Positions 22,304 through 33,886 of a stretch of DNA of 64,000 nt are shown here, piece after piece. Every line of letters begins with the position of its first letter. The stretch's first letter is position 1. Made by a program: the position numbers and the translations under genes. The notes under the pieces were generated by a model. The model did not search any database. It saw nothing but the letters and a program-made list of their open reading frames with translations, and was not told the origin of the DNA. This DNA is from Neurospora crassa OR74A (Eukaryota > Ascomycota > Sordariomycetes > Sordariales > Sordariaceae): positions 5,394,001 to 5,458,000 of the forward strand of contig NC_026504.1 of NCBI RefSeq assembly GCF_000182925.2, written 5' to 3'.

Positions 22304-23974
22304 TCACCTCATAGCCAAAGCAAACGTGTCTCTACTCCTCCCCCTATCCCCCCCTTCCTCCTCCCCCTCCACATCCTCATCCTCCTGATCACCACCACCA
22401 CCACCACCACCACCACTAATCAACTCCAAAATCCACTCATCCCCCTCCTCCAACTCCCCCCCTCTCAACTCCCTCATCTTGATAAACAATACCCTCGCCC
22501 TATCCCTCTCAGCAGCCTGCGCCCTCCTTCCCTCCTCCTCATTCATCCTCTCCTCATGCGACTTCCTCCAGTTCCCACTGCCTTGCTCCTCCCCTTCCAC
22601 CTCCTGAGTAGTGACCGTAACAGGCACGCTCAAATCGCCCACATAAAGCGCCACCATGGCTCTCAACCTCACCAGCTCCACATCTTTATTGTAGGGGGTA
22701 TTCTCCAACACGGCATCCATCCGTCTCGCTACGTCCCTCATTTGCTCCAACGCCTTCAATCTCAGTTTTTCTTTCTCTTTTCTTAGTCTTACTTCCGGTC
22801 GCCGGCTTTGCCGTTCGTCTTCTTCCATTTCTGAGCGGTATAGAGGGTGGATGGTGTCGGTGTCCATCCCTCTGTTCCCTTGTGGGTAGTATATTGATGG
22901 TGATGGTGGTGAGGACCTCAGGGGATCGTGGAGGGCTGCTTGCTGGTCGATTTGCATGTGATCATCATCGTCCCCTCCGAACTTGTGTAAATCATCATCG
23001 TCGTCGTCGTCATTGATAGAATCAATGAGAGGTTGTCTGTCAAGTTGTTCCACCCCGTACCGGTGTTCCGCAAAACAAGCCTCCATCTCAAACCCAAACA
23101 GCGCAGGATAGAAGTCCACCGCGCCCATCTTGTTAGGATGCAGCCTGCTCCACGGATGTAAATGGATGAGCGTCTCGTAGTACGCCCGCACCCGATCCCG
23201 ATTTTGTGCTGCGCGGAGTAATCGGTTGCGTTCCTTCCTCTCTTTTGCATCCCCTTCCCCAGATGGTCCCTCCCCGTCGTATACCCCCCCCTCCCGCTCT
23301 TCCTCTTCCATCTGCGTCCCATCCCCAAATAAGCCGCCTTGTGATCCTCCCCGCAACTGGTTCCCCGGGTTTTCCCCCACCCTCATCAACACCTCCGCTC
23401 CCAACTCCCAATACCCACCAAACCGCAAATCCACCTTCCGACCATTTACGTCCGCCCGAACCAGCAAGCCGAACGCTCGTCTCGCTAGCGCTATGTCCCC
23501 TTCGGCTAGGCAGCGTTGGATGATAGCGACCAGTGCGCCAACGCGCGACTGATGCGCTTTATGTAGTTTGGCTGTGCTACGAACAGGGTCGCGCTTGGCG
23601 TAGGGTTTTCCCGTGCTGGTGACGGAGATGGTGTCGGCGTCTGTTGCTGTAGTTGTCCATCCGTCTGTTTCGGCGTCGGTGTCGCCGGCGTCGGAGTTGA
23701 AGGTGGTGCTGGCGAAGCTGCTGCGGCGGGAGCGGGAGCGGGAGCGAGGATGAGATGAAGTAGGTGAGGAGGGAAGGGGTCGGTGGGGGAAGTCCGGGTA
23801 GATGGAGGAGGGGAGGGGCGCGTCGGGGGAGTTGCCAGCTGGGAGAAATTGTTTGAGGGTGGAGGGCGGGTGGGAGAGGGGGTTGATGATGGTTGAGGAG
23901 GAGGGTGTTGCTGAGTAGGTGGTTGAGGCTGTTGAGAGGGCGCGTTTGCGCTTGGTTGGGGAGCGGGAGTCCAT
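22304..23974 (-). CDS. rrn11: RNA polymerase I-specific initiation factor, Rrn11-like
   Basis: Single exon, 556 residues from the ATG at 23974 (MDSRSPTKRKR); the frame runs 15 codons further up, but 23974 has the better context. The N-terminal 130 residues are Ser/Pro/Arg-rich and look disordered. The core from about 140 reads KAHQSRVGALVAIIQRCLAEGDIALARRAFGLLVRA, then DLRFGGYWELGAEVLMR and AYYETLIHLHPWSRLHP, which I recognise as the Rrn11 family pattern: helical TPR-like repeats of the core factor that recruits RNA polymerase I to rDNA promoters. Acidic runs (DDDDDDDL), a basic coiled segment (RLRKEKEKLRLKALEQMRDVARRM) and a Gly/Asp/Glu tail follow. The family call is from memory of the pattern. 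Its 3' end lies 210 bases from that of eed. Confidence 0.72.
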   Translation of the reverse strand: MDSRSPTKRKRALSTASTTYSATPSSSTIINPLSHPPSTLKQFLPAGNSPDAPLPSSIYPDFPHRPLPSSPTSSHPRSRSRSRRSSFASTTFNSDAGDTDAETDGWTTTATDADTISVTSTGKPYAKRDPVRSTAKLHKAHQSRVGALVAIIQRCLAEGDIALARRAFGLLVRADVNGRKVDLRFGGYWELGAEVLMRVGENPGNQLRGGSQGGLFGDGTQMEEEEREGGVYDGEGPSGEGDAKERKERNRLLRAAQNRDRVRAYYETLIHLHPWSRLHPNKMGAVDFYPALFGFEMEACFAEHRYGVEQLDRQPLIDSINDDDDDDDLHKFGGDDDDHMQIDQQAALHDPLRSSPPSPSIYYPQGNRGMDTDTIHPLYRSEMEEDERQSRRPEVRLRKEKEKLRLKALEQMRDVARRMDAVLENTPYNKDVELVRLRAMVALYVGDLSVPVTVTTQEVEGEEQGSGNWRKSHEERMNEEEGRRAQAAERDRARVLFIKMRELRGGELEEGDEWILELISGGGGGGGGDQEDEDVEGEEEGGDRGRSRDTFALAMR

Positions 23975-24643
23975 GGGATATGTGACTGTGAAAAATTGAT
24001 TTTCGTTGTTGTTTCTCAAGATGATATGACGTTATTGATGACTGTGAAAAAGTTTTGGTGTATTTGTTGATGAGTGATGTTGTGATGTTTTGGTGAAAGT
24101 TTCGTGAAGTGGAAAAGCGAATGAAAGAAAACTCAGATGGTGAAATCCCCGGTTGGTCAACCCCGCCTTGTGAACCGTGCATCACTTGGGAAGACTTTCG
24201 AAGTTAATGAACACACAAATACTTTTACTCTGATCCTTACACAAGAGCCATGGTCTTGTAGAGACGCCCTTGGAGGTTTGCTACATATAGTCGAAGGCTG
24301 TTGTGTACATTGGTCATGGACCCACTCGGTGATGATCATCCTCAACAATCCCACTTAGACTTACCACTGAATAATCCAACCACAGATATTATTACTTCTA
24401 CTCACATAGTTTTTGAAGGTAAACCTACTGCCTTAGTGTAAAGCCCACAACACCTGAGGAGGGCATAGTCATTCCCGCCTGCCAAAGTCGATGATTATAT
24501 ACATCTCCCGGCGTGGTATGGTATAGGTACAACTGGCTGAGAAATGCCTGTCCTCCCTTCTTCTTCGTAACGCTCATAAAATAGGTGGCCGTCATGGCCT
24601 GGTTGGTCCTGTGTTCCCATTCTCTATGTCTGTCGATGTTTGT
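23975..24643. promoter_or_regulatory. RRN11 promoter and 3' region of the complex I subunit gene
   Basis: Both neighbours are on the minus strand, so this spacer holds the upstream region of RRN11 and the downstream region of the complex I gene. No coding region is seen. Confidence 0.5.
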
Positions 24644-25670
24644 TTACTCCTTACGCTCAAAGTAAGTCCATTGGCCCTCTGGCGCCTCCTCCTCAAGAGC
24701 TTCCCAACTGTGACGGGTTAGTCCACCTGACCAATAATGGGATGCTTAAGGACAGAAAAACAAAACTTACGGCCTGGCCTGGGTCATAATGTCAACCAGC
24801 TTAAGCTCGCCCTCGGCAACCTGAACAACCTCCTCAATCAAGCCAGAACCAATCCTGGCCTCCATCTCAGCAATCCTGTACGGAAATCAGATGTCAGTAT
24901 ATTTCTGCGAATTCCGCATCCAGTCGCCCATGTGGAGAGCTGCAACAACGGGACACACGAGACAGGGATCAGGGCCCATATGTGGCTGTCATATCCACTC
25001 GGAAGGGGAACACGCACTGTTCAGCGCTCAACGGCGGCTCCGACTCCCACTCGACGGGGCTCTTGTCCTCGACAACACCGCCCATCTTGATACCGAGATC
25101 CCTGAGACCCTGGCGATAGGCAACCGGGTCTGATTCCCTGATCTTGTCCAGCTCGAGCAGCTTGTCGCTGTCTTCCAGCTTGACGGCGCCGACGACATCC
25201 TCGCCGGTCTGAACCCAGGAAAAGTGCGGATCCAGGACGGCACCATCCCACTCGACGTCGCGCCAGTCCTGCGGGGGGACCATCTGGCGGATGAAGTAAG
25301 CGCGGCCGTCGGGGCCTTCGACTAGGCGGGCATGCTGGCCGTCGAACTGGCGGGCCGTGAGGTCGCTCTTGTGCTTCTCGAGCAGCTTGCGGGCGCGCTC
25401 CTGCCAGGCGTCGTAGCCGTCGGGCACGTACTGCTCGACGATGGCGAGGCGGTGCTTGGTCAGGGCCTCGGCGGACTGGCGGTACAGCGAGTGCTCGGGG
25501 ATCTGCTTGAGCTTGTCGAGGGTGTGGTTGTAGAGGTACAGCAGGGCGGAGCGCGGCGACGGGTGGGTGCCGAGGCCGGTGAGGCCGGTCGGGGAGCCGG
25601 GTTTGAGGAAGCGGGCGGACGGGCGGACGGTAGCCGTCGCGGTCGCGAGCAATCGGAGTGCCGCGCGCAT
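24644..25670 (-). CDS. nuo29.9: NADH:ubiquinone oxidoreductase 29.9 kDa subunit (NDUFA5 family)
   Basis: Accessory subunit of the matrix arm of mitochondrial complex I. Three exons on the minus strand (25670-25018, 24875-24771, 24707-24644; introns 142 and 63 bases, GTGCGT/CAG and GTAAGT/CAG) give 273 residues, the size I recall for the N. crassa protein, whose sequence I recognise (MRAALRLLATATATVRPSAR start). The N-terminus is a mitochondrial targeting sequence rich in Arg, Ala and Thr. The NDUFA5-family core follows (LLYLYNHTLDKLKQIPEHSL, LTKHRLAIVEQ). The C-terminal half is the fungal extension (AYFIRQMVPPQDWRDVEWDG, IEEVVQVAEGELKLVDIM), ending WTYFERKE. Confidence 0.96.
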
Positions 25671-26263
25671 GGTTTCCGAGTCGTGTCGTGGAGGTTGTTG
25701 ACTGACTCGGGGTCCGGTGGGGTGGGGTGGATTGTGGGTTGTCGAGGGGACGAGGCTCCAGAGAGAGGAGAGATCCAGAAGGTGGACCGGGATGGCAGAG
25801 GTACTGTACTATGGTACCTAATGTACTATGTACAGCGCCCGGGCCTGGCACTCAATGACGGATTGACAGAGCTCCAGCACAGTGCGGCAGTGCAGCGACT
25901 GAGAAACTCACATGATACGGCACGTGCACAAGGAAGAGCTCTTCGCTCCCGTCGTGTTCTTATTGGCCAATTGCCTCCTGCTGTCTACGGACAAACGATT
26001 GCACACAGCAAGCTACAGCGGGGTAGCTTGGGCCTGTTTCAGCCACATGAAGCTGTGCTTGCAAACGCCTTGTCAGCTGTCACTCCGCGGAGATGTCTTC
26101 CCCAGGCCACTTCACCCACACCACCACCACCACCACCACCACCACCACCACCACCCACTCAGCTTCATGATGAGTGAGGAGGCTCACAACACTTGTCACG
26201 ATGAACACAAAACGTCATCTGAAGGTCCTCAATTCATTGCTACGCTACGCTCAAAACACTTGC
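25671..26263. promoter_or_regulatory. Complex I subunit promoter and nit-3 3' region
   Basis: Spacer between two minus-strand genes. It contains a CAC-type microsatellite at about 26118-26155. No gene seen. Confidence 0.5.
26118..26155. repeat. (CAC)n microsatellite
   Basis: About twelve CCA/CAC units just downstream of the nit-3 stop codon, probably in its 3' untranslated region. Confidence 0.9.
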
Positions 26264-29200
26264 TCAAAAAACTAATACATCCTCATCCTTCCACCCCATC
26301 CCCTTCAACACCTCCCGAACCATATTCTGCATTCCCTCCGGCCCACACAGCAACACCATCGTCTCCCCCCTCAAATCCCCTTCTCCAACCTCTCTTTCCA
26401 GCATCGTCTTATCCAGCCTTCCTCTCAGCCCTTCCCACTCTGCACCCGGTCTACTCAAAGTATACTTGACCCTACACCTCCCCTCGGGTTTGGCCCTCTC
26501 CACCAACTCATCCAACTCGCTCTTCATCAGAATGTCTCCTTCTACCCGATTCCCATCCAACACCAAACACTCCGTCCCGTCTTGGTCATCCACGGCAACT
26601 GCCCTCAGCACCTGGTAGATAGGCGTCACGCCCGACCCACCACAAACCATGACAAACCTCTTGACCTTCCTCTCTCGTCCATTGACAGAGCAGACGCCCC
26701 GGCCTTGGTAGACAAACTTGCCCACCGGTCCTTTGAACTCCACGGCTTTCCCCAGTGCCAAAGCATCCAGCGCCTGTGTCATTTGTCCTCCCTTTATATC
26801 TTCGGTAGGAGAAGCGTAGTAGATCTTGACCAACACCCGGAGAGTTCCCCGCTCCAAAGTGCCGTCCGAGATGGGCGTGTAAGCGCGGATGATAGATTCG
26901 GTGGGTTTAGCAGGGTCAGGGAGTCGCATCATGAGATGTTGGCCGACGGGGAGCCCAATGGATTGGGCAGGGTGTGACAAAGCGAAGTGGAAGATTTTGG
27001 TATCCGGGGAGACGGATTCTTTGAAGGTGAGGATGGCGCTGTTCCATGTCTTGGACTGGAGGAAGATGGGGCGGCTGGGATCGCTGAGAGCTGGGTCCGA
27101 GGTGGAGGAGGACTTGAGCGCCGCGAGGGCGGAGGGAGTGAGGGTGCCGATGTGGTAGGTTGGCATCATTGCTTTGGCATTTTCGCTGTCTGTGAAGAGT
27201 CAGTTAGATGGACTCATGACGATGGACCAGAAAGATGGAGGTGGACTTACGAATGGCTAGGAACTCGTCGGTTACGTCCTGTCCAGCAGCGCCGGTGATG
27301 GAGGCAGCACCACCTGGATGACCCTCGAGGAACGGCGTACCGTTGTAAACTTGGCCGTTCACGACGAACCAGGGCTCTTCCTCACCATCGTGCTGGCGGA
27401 GCTCTTCAAGTGTGATAAGTCGAGTGACTTTTTCATCCACCATGCTGATCTCCTTGACAGGCTCTTCTTTGACGACGTTCTCCTCAGCCCCGGGGACTTT
27501 CTCGCCCCAAAAGCCATTAGCAAGATTCCCGCCTTCCTTCTTCACTCGATCCATCCAACCGTCCGACGTCAGCATCGGTTGAGTAGGATGCTCGAAACGC
27601 AAGGTATCGCCCTCATGATGAATAACGACCCGAAACCAAGGGTTATTCATCATCCCCAGCACACTCCAATACATCTCCTTGGGCTGTAGCGCCAGCGACT
27701 CATCCATCGCTCGGATGCACACATCCTTTGCCTTGCGCAGCTCAGAAAGAGGAATCTCCAAATCCCAGAAACACCAACAAAAGCAGCTCTCCCGCCACGA
27801 CACATCCAACCTTCCACCAAACAACTCCTCCCCATCTTGAGCTTCCCGATACCGATCCTCTGGGTACTCAATGCCCGCCAGCCTCCAGCTCTTCCCCTGA
27901 TCAAGCGTCACCTCCAACCTCGTCACCCTCCTCCCTCCCCCCGCATACGCATATCCCCTCAACCTGTACGTCCCCGCCCCTTCGTCCCCTCTCAGCGACA
28001 CAACCTCCCCATGCCCCGGCTCACAAATCACACTATTCACATTCAAATCATAAATCGCATACCTCTCATCCCTCCACACCCTCTCCATCTCCTCCGTCTT
28101 CTCCCCACTCTCCTCCGGCCCCACCGTCGTCGGCAACACCCTATTATCAAAAACATGATACCAATTCTCGCTCGGCCCCTTGGTGACCACAATCCTCTTC
28201 AACCACTTGACACTCCGTCCACCAATCTGTCCCGGGACCACCACCCTGACCGGCCGTCCATGATCAGGATGCAAGTTCTCTCCATTCATCTTATGCGCCA
28301 CCATGATCCCCTTGTTGGGATCCATCGCCCACGCAAGCTTGACACTGGTTCCGTACGTCCCATTCGGCAGCTGATCGGCGCCCTCAAAGCAGACGTACCT
28401 CGCCCCTCCTCCCTTTTTCGTTAGAGGTTTTGCCCTCGCCAATATCTCAGAAAGTCCCACCCCCGTCCACAACGCAGTCGATAGCCCGCCCGCGCCCCAT
28501 GAGAACCCCTTCGATTTTCGGAGCACGTTTTGTTCTTTCCTCCTGTTGCCCGCGCACACTAAAGTGACGGGGTACGTGACGTTGTCCCATTTGGAAGCGT
28601 CCATCAACTCCCGCACGCTGATTTTTAGGGGGTGCTCGACGAGTCCTTCGACGGTGAATTCCCAGTTTAGTAGCGAGTCGTCTTCCTCCTTATTGATGGT
28701 AGCGGGAGGGGTAGCGACAGATGAAGGGATGGGCCCGTGGTTGCGCACGTAATGGAGGTTTTGCGGGGTTAGGAATCCGTGTTCGAAAAGCGCAGTGAGC
28801 GGCGGTTCGACGTTGAAGGGGTGGGATCCCGTGAGGCGAATGAGGCGCGGGTCGCGCGGGATGAGGTGGTCGGGGGTTTTGAGGTCGGTGGGGAGGATGG
28901 TGGTTAGTCGGGTGGAGGGTGGGGGGAGGGGGTAGGCTGGTTTGAGTGATGAAGAGGTTATTGGGGAGGGCGGGCAGGAGGTGTTGGTGTTGGTGTTGGA
29001 TGAGTGTGAGTAGTTAACCGAGGTCTCTAATGTTGTGGAGTTGTCGTCGGATGAGGAGGAAGAGAAGTCCGTTGTAGTCGGGCTGGCGGTGCGAGTGCTG
29101 GCGAGGTCGTTGTCAATGTCATTGTCATTGTCGGACGGACAGTAGTCCGCCGCTCCCCTGGGGTTCTTCTCTGCTGCTGCAGCAGCAGCGCCATTTGGCA

Positions 29201-29279
29201 AGATGAGAGATGTGAATCTCTGTTGACGTTCGGAGGAGTCATGAAGACTTTGACGCTGCTCGAGAGCTGGAGCCTCCAT
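26264..29279 (-). CDS. nit-3: Assimilatory nitrate reductase [NADPH]
   Basis: Reduces nitrate to nitrite with NADPH through FAD, heme b557 and molybdopterin. Two exons on the minus strand (29279-27251, 27189-26264) give 984 residues, within two of the N. crassa size I remember (982). The 61-base intron (27190-27250, GTAAGT/CAG) falls in the cytochrome b5 domain, as in N. crassa. The first 110 residues are Ser/Thr/Asn-rich and look disordered. The Mo-cofactor domain shows the cofactor-ligand cysteine in TLVCAGNRRKEQN, and GRPVRVVVPGQIGGRSVKWL. A dimerisation domain (to about 560) leads to the b5 domain with the heme-ligand motif EGHPGGAAS. The reductase part has RAYTPISD (FAD), VCGGSGVTPIYQVLRA (NADPH) and LLCGPEGM near the C-terminus. 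Regulation by NIT2 and NIT4 is supported by upstream sites. Confidence 0.98.
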
Positions 29280-29289
29280 GATGATGCTC

Positions 29290-29321
29290 GTGAGGTAGGT
29301 AGGTAGGTAGGTAGGTAGGTA
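29290..29321. repeat. (AGGT)n microsatellite in nit-3 leader
   Basis: About seven AGGT units just 5' of the nit-3 ATG, so probably in the transcribed leader. Confidence 0.85.
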
Positions 29322-29434
29322 AGGTAAGCAAAATGTGTAAGTGACAAGCGAACCAATAAAAAAGCGCTAACAAAACTTTTAGCAAAGACAAGAAAGAAAG
29401 AAAAAAAAAAGAAAGAGCTGCTACTTGAAGGGTG

Positions 29435-29460
29435 TATCTACTTCAAATATACTTTAGATA
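29435..29460. promoter_or_regulatory. Proximal NIT2 (GATA factor) sites of nit-3
   Basis: TATCTA at 29435-29440 and TAGATA at 29455-29460 form an inverted pair 156-181 bases upstream of the nit-3 ATG. NIT2 binds paired GATA cores, and a site near -180 is known for N. crassa nit-3. Further GATA words occur at 29564-29570 and 30132-30137. Confidence 0.8.
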
Positions 29461-29940
29461 TGTATAAGAGACATGTGATAACCTCCCCTGGATTGAATTT
29501 GAACAGTTTGGAAACAAGTGTGAGCTTGAAAGAACACACACGCCCCCCCCCAAAAAAGACAATGCAGATAACAGAGTCCAGTGATCAACAAACGATGGAT
29601 GACAGAGTATAATAACCATGTAGTATGTACTCAAGATCGATCGGTGGGTTTCCCCCTAACCTCTGCCCCCCAGTGTACATACCTACATAGTAAGTCTAGA
29701 ACAGCCCAGCTCTATGTAACGAATGAATGAATATGATAACTCAACCCATAGGTACTAGTTCTGGGTAGTATTGTGTCATGGAATTTTTTTACGATTTCTT
29801 TCCGGGGGAGCGTTTGAGAAGGGTTCGTCACATCCCGTCCAGGCACTATACTACAAGCTGGCAGGATTGATCGTTCGTGGATAGGTAGCAAGCATCTGTT
29901 TTTTTTTGTTTGTTTGTTTGTATTTGTGTTACTGTGAACT

Positions 29941-30029
29941 GAACAGAACTGCACCGCTCTGAACTGAACTGAACTGACCTGAACTGAACTGAACTGACCT
30001 GAACTGAACTAAACCGCTCTGAACTGTGA
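29941..30029. repeat. GAACT pentamer minisatellite in the nit-3 promoter
   Basis: About fourteen copies of a 5-base unit (CTGAA/GAACT) with a higher-order pattern: blocks of GAACTGAACTGAACTGACCT repeat, and a CCGCTCTGAACTG segment flanks the array on both sides (about 29954 and 30012). Confidence 0.85.
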
Positions 30030-30234
30030 CCCTCGTACGACCTACCTACCTACCTACCTCTACTCTAGGTACCATACAGGTAGGGTAGGTAGTTGGGTAG
30101 TTGTGTGGTGGGTGGTACCTGAACCGTACCGTTATCTCGTTGCTTCCCCATACGTCACTCTGTCCCAAACTGTTGGTAATAAAAATTTCTTTCCCCAAAA
30201 TTCTCTTTGGGTGTACAGTAGTAACATAACCCTT

Positions 30235-30290
30235 GTCTTTTTTTTTTTTTTCTAGAACCAAAATGGAACAAAAAAAAAAAAAAAAAAGAC
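30235..30290. repeat. Poly(T)/poly(A) perfect inverted repeat
   Basis: GTC followed by T14 (30235-30251) pairs with A14 followed by GAC (30274-30290); the A run is 18 long in full. It lies between the NIT4 site and the proximal NIT2 sites. Long dA:dT runs exclude nucleosomes, so it may keep the promoter open; that is inference. Confidence 0.8.
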
Positions 30291-30375
30291 GGGGAAAATG
30301 AAGAATCGAACATCACCGGTTGCCACGGAGAAACCAAATTCTTATCCACGGTTTTTGGGGCAGTCGGTCAGTCGC

Positions 30376-30383
30376 TCCGCGGA
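30376..30383. promoter_or_regulatory. NIT4 binding palindrome
   Basis: TCCGCGGA, the symmetric site bound by the Zn2Cys6 activator NIT4 (and NirA in Aspergillus), about 1.1 kb upstream of the nit-3 ATG. GATA cores sit on both sides (TTATCC at 30342-30347 and TTATCT at 30415-30420), which fits the known joint action of NIT2 and NIT4. Confidence 0.85.
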
Positions 30384-31122
30384 TTTACCTCTTCCACCGA
30401 AGAACGGGTGGTACTTATCTACGTACCATAGTAGTGTAGAGTAGTGTAGTGTAGTCCCGGCTCCCGGCTTTCGGGGTTACTGCATTAAAATGTCATGGGG
30501 TGTCTTTGACGAATCAGATGATGGGATGGGGCATGATTGATAAGGTTTGATAGTGCATTGTACATATGTATTGTAGTGTAGTGTAGATAGGCCGGCGCCC
30601 GGAGATCCATGAATCAAGCCATTCAACAACAACAGCTCACAAGCCAACGACACGGTAACTACCTAGAAAGAAAGAAAAAAAAGTAGAGACCAAAACCGCC
30701 CCTTTTGGGTCCCCTGAACCCCCGCGTCGGTAACGGAAACCGCGCAGGTGCCAAAGAGATGGCACCCATTCCGATATCCGGATAACATGCCCAAGCCCGT
30801 CTAGACGTCTGCAGTTCGGTATCTGGAGGAGGAGGAGGAGGCGGCGGTGGCGAAGAAAGCATCTCCGGATGAGATACACCAAGGCTCAGTTGGGACGAAA
30901 CCAAACATGAGCTTGAACGTAATCACGACTCGAGTTACCGAACGTTTCATATAATGCTTCTTCTTATTCTTATTCTTCGTTCTTCTTCTGAATTATTCAT
31001 CTTTCTTGATTCAGTTATGGGTGGTATCATGGTAATAATAATGCCCTTTCTGCTTTACTCTGCCCTCTCTCATCACATATCCACACTCCACACCCCTACA
31101 CTACACCCCCAGTGAAGCATCA

Positions 31123-33886
31123 TCATGACCCCCCACCATGCCCCCCGTCCTCCTCACTCCTCAACCCAGCATACTCGGTCCCCTGATTAGCCGTACTCAA
31201 GCGCGCACACAGACTCAACAGCACCACCGTCTCCGTTGCCGCATAGTGATTCAGTGCGTCCAGCAGGATCTGCAGGTGTCGACTAAAGTTGCTTTCCCAC
31301 TTGCGTATCACGTCAAAGAGCTCGTTCATTCTCGTCTCGGGGTTCTTGTCGTTTTCCATGTTCGTGTCTCCGTCTTTTGACTGCTGTTGCTGTCGTTGGC
31401 CCCGAATAACCAGAAACTGTCGCCATTGATCGTCCGTCATGTTGGGCGGCTTGGTGTTGCCTGTCAGGTCTGGATCTGACTTTTCGAGCTCCCGGGAGAG
31501 CCAGTTGGTGTAGGTGGCGAAGACGGAGCAGGTTTGCATTAGTTTGGAGTGGATCTGGGGGGGTTTGTTAGTTAGTTTGTATTATTCGGAATACCTAGGG
31601 TAGGAGGTAAGGGGGGGGGACAAGACATACTCGTAACAACTTGCTGTTGGTCAACATGCATTCCTTCAAGCAAGTGTCGAGGAAATCCACGTGTTCCTGC
31701 ATAAGCCCATCGACGGTATGAGGCTTCTTGGCAGATGATGCCCTTGGCGTAGAGGTACCGTCTTGTGTAGTCACACCCGCGCAGTTGTTCTCAATCTCCC
31801 GGAGCGTGTTCATGAGCTTCTGCCAGTTCGGCTCGATTACCTCGGCAGTGCAAAAATAAAGCAGCTGCTGAACGAATACAAGCATACGAGCTCGGAGTGT
31901 CCATACCCTTCGCTTCCAGATCTCCAGCATGCGGTTGGATGAACGGTGTGTCCAGGCCGTGCCGCTTGCGTGAGTATACCATGTGACCGATAGTTGGGTC
32001 TCGAGGTAACGCAGTGACAAAAGGTAGCGGAACAAGGCCTGATAACGCCAAATGGTCTTCCTGCTAATAACAAGAGACACCGGGAAGGGAACAGTATAGT
32101 CGAGCTGGAGCGAGGTAAATCCAGTGGCGTTTTTGTCGCCTTCCAACGGTTGGTTTGATGTAAGCTGAAGCGCCTCGCCTTGCTCAATACCGGTAATGTT
32201 AACGACCCGCTGAAGCGATTTGAGTAGCGTAACCTCGTTCATCTCCACCTTGACATCCTCCTTGAACTTGTCCAGACAGACTATGCTTCCCGGTTGTCGT
32301 AGGACTAAATCGAGCAAAGACTGGAGCTTGCCAGTGTTCACCACCTTGACGGGCTTTCGTAATTCGGACGTTCCTAGTTCCAAAAAGTAGTTGAAGTAAT
32401 CCGAAGGGTCCAGGAAAAAGTAGTGTTTTAACGATCGTAGTCTCGCCGGCAACTCGTGTGTGGTAAGAAGCAATTGCATTAGCGATCCGTTGGCATGAGC
32501 GTAGGCGCTGCTGATGTTCTCCAGAAACCTATTGTCGTCGAACGAGTTTGGTACGTCCTGCATCTTGCGACTAACATCGACGCCTCCGCACTCTCGGACA
32601 ACATTCAGGTATTTGCCAGCCAGCAAGACCTTGTCTTTGACGGCCTCCAGTTGAGGTGGCACGTCGTGATCTCGTATCGTGTATCGCCTCTCCCAGTATT
32701 CGTCGGTATAATCCTGCTCTAATCGTTCCCTGCGAATACTCTTTTGTTCTTTGATCAGAAACTCGGAATGTGGGTCGTTGATGCTTCCATGGTGCAACCA
32801 CTCGTTCAACATGGCCATGTATGGTCGGCTTGCGTCCCGTAGCAGAGTTGTGAGGAGTACTCTGGCGGACGGGTCTCCCGATAGCGACTCCAGTCTCTTG
32901 GTGATCAGCCCCAATACCACGCCTCCCTTGCATATCTTTTTGCCCGTCATATTCCCCGGCACAAGATCACCGCCGTCTCTGAGCTGCTCGATGATGTGAT
33001 CGAAGTCGTCGTCGGAACTATCGCTCGATTCGTCCGAGTCGTCATCCAGAAGCGCATTGCGCTTTAGCAGCTCCAGCGCCAAGCCATACATGTGAGCCAT
33101 CAGATGGCTGCTGGGAAGGATATGCACGTTGAGTTGCTGTAATGTAAAGTTCTCGTCGTTGAGAAACTGTGTCTCCAGCTGGACAACCATGACCAGATAC
33201 TCGTGCAAATACCTCCGGATCGAGGCGCACAAGGCGTGGTTGACGGCACCGAATTCTTCGCGACTCTGAACATCAACAAACGTCTCCAGCGCCGTGTAGT
33301 GAGAAGCCATGCGCAGCATGGATTGTGTAAGGTCCAGCAAGCTGGGATCCAGCCCAGATAGGATGCGCCATTGTGGCCCAGACAAGCGGTCTCGTTCCTC
33401 GTAGGGATTGTAGCCTTTTGCGAATCGGATGTACTGTCCCTCGAAGCCCATAAACACGAAGAGCAGGTCCTCGATCATGGCAGCCTCTTGCGCATTGAGG
33501 GACAGCTCGGCAAGCGGTCGCGGCTGTAGTGTCTGAGGCGCGGACGAAGCAACGGGCGGTATCGAGACTCGCGAAGCTAAAGGGGCTGACGTGTGAGGGA
33601 GTAGGGTAGCGGCGGGTTCCCAAGGGGCTGGCGGTGGTGGTTGTGGTTGTTGTTCAGCAGCGCGGCTGTCTCCTCTTGGCCGCCTTGACTCGACATTCCG
33701 TGATCTGGACTTGAGGGTGTCGCTACCAGCGCTGAGGGGGTCGGCGTTCCGGCCGGATCGAGCCATGGCAGGATCGCGTGTGGTCACCTGGACTTTGGCT
33801 GGGCGGCGGTCATTGACGAGGGTTCTGCTGGTGGGACGTGTCTGTGAGGTGGATTGGGTCGGGGCTAGGGTGGCCGATGATCCCAT
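31123..33886 (-). CDS. alp4: Gamma-tubulin complex component 2 (GCP2 / Spc97 / Alp4)
   Basis: Core subunit of the gamma-tubulin small complex that nucleates microtubules at the spindle pole body. Two exons on the minus strand (33886-31631 and 31554-31123; intron 76 bases, GTATGT/CAG) give 895 residues. The first 130 residues are Pro/Gln/Arg-rich and disordered. The GCP N-terminal domain begins LNAQEAAMIEDLLFVFMGFEGQYIRF, followed by QLNVHILPSSHLMAHMYGLA. An acidic run (DDDSDESSDSSDDDFD) precedes the middle part. The C-terminal gamma-tubulin-binding domain shows LLTTHELPARLRSLKHYFFL and RKTIWRYQALFRYLLSLRYLE, then a final helical part with a Gln/Asp-rich loop. The MGFEGQYIRF and KTIWRYQALFR patterns favour GCP2 over GCP3. 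An extra upstream exon cannot be ruled out. Confidence 0.88.

Larger units (their letters stand above)
29280..31122. promoter_or_regulatory. nit-3 control region
   Basis: 1.84 kb upstream of the nit-3 ATG, ending at the GCP2 stop codon. It holds paired GATA-type sites near the ATG, a NIT4 palindrome about 1.1 kb up, several further GATA words, two tandem repeats and a poly(T)/poly(A) inverted repeat. In N. crassa, nit-3 needs NIT2 (nitrogen derepression) and NIT4 (nitrate induction) together, with sites near -180 and around -1 kb, which matches the layout seen here. Confidence 0.8.
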
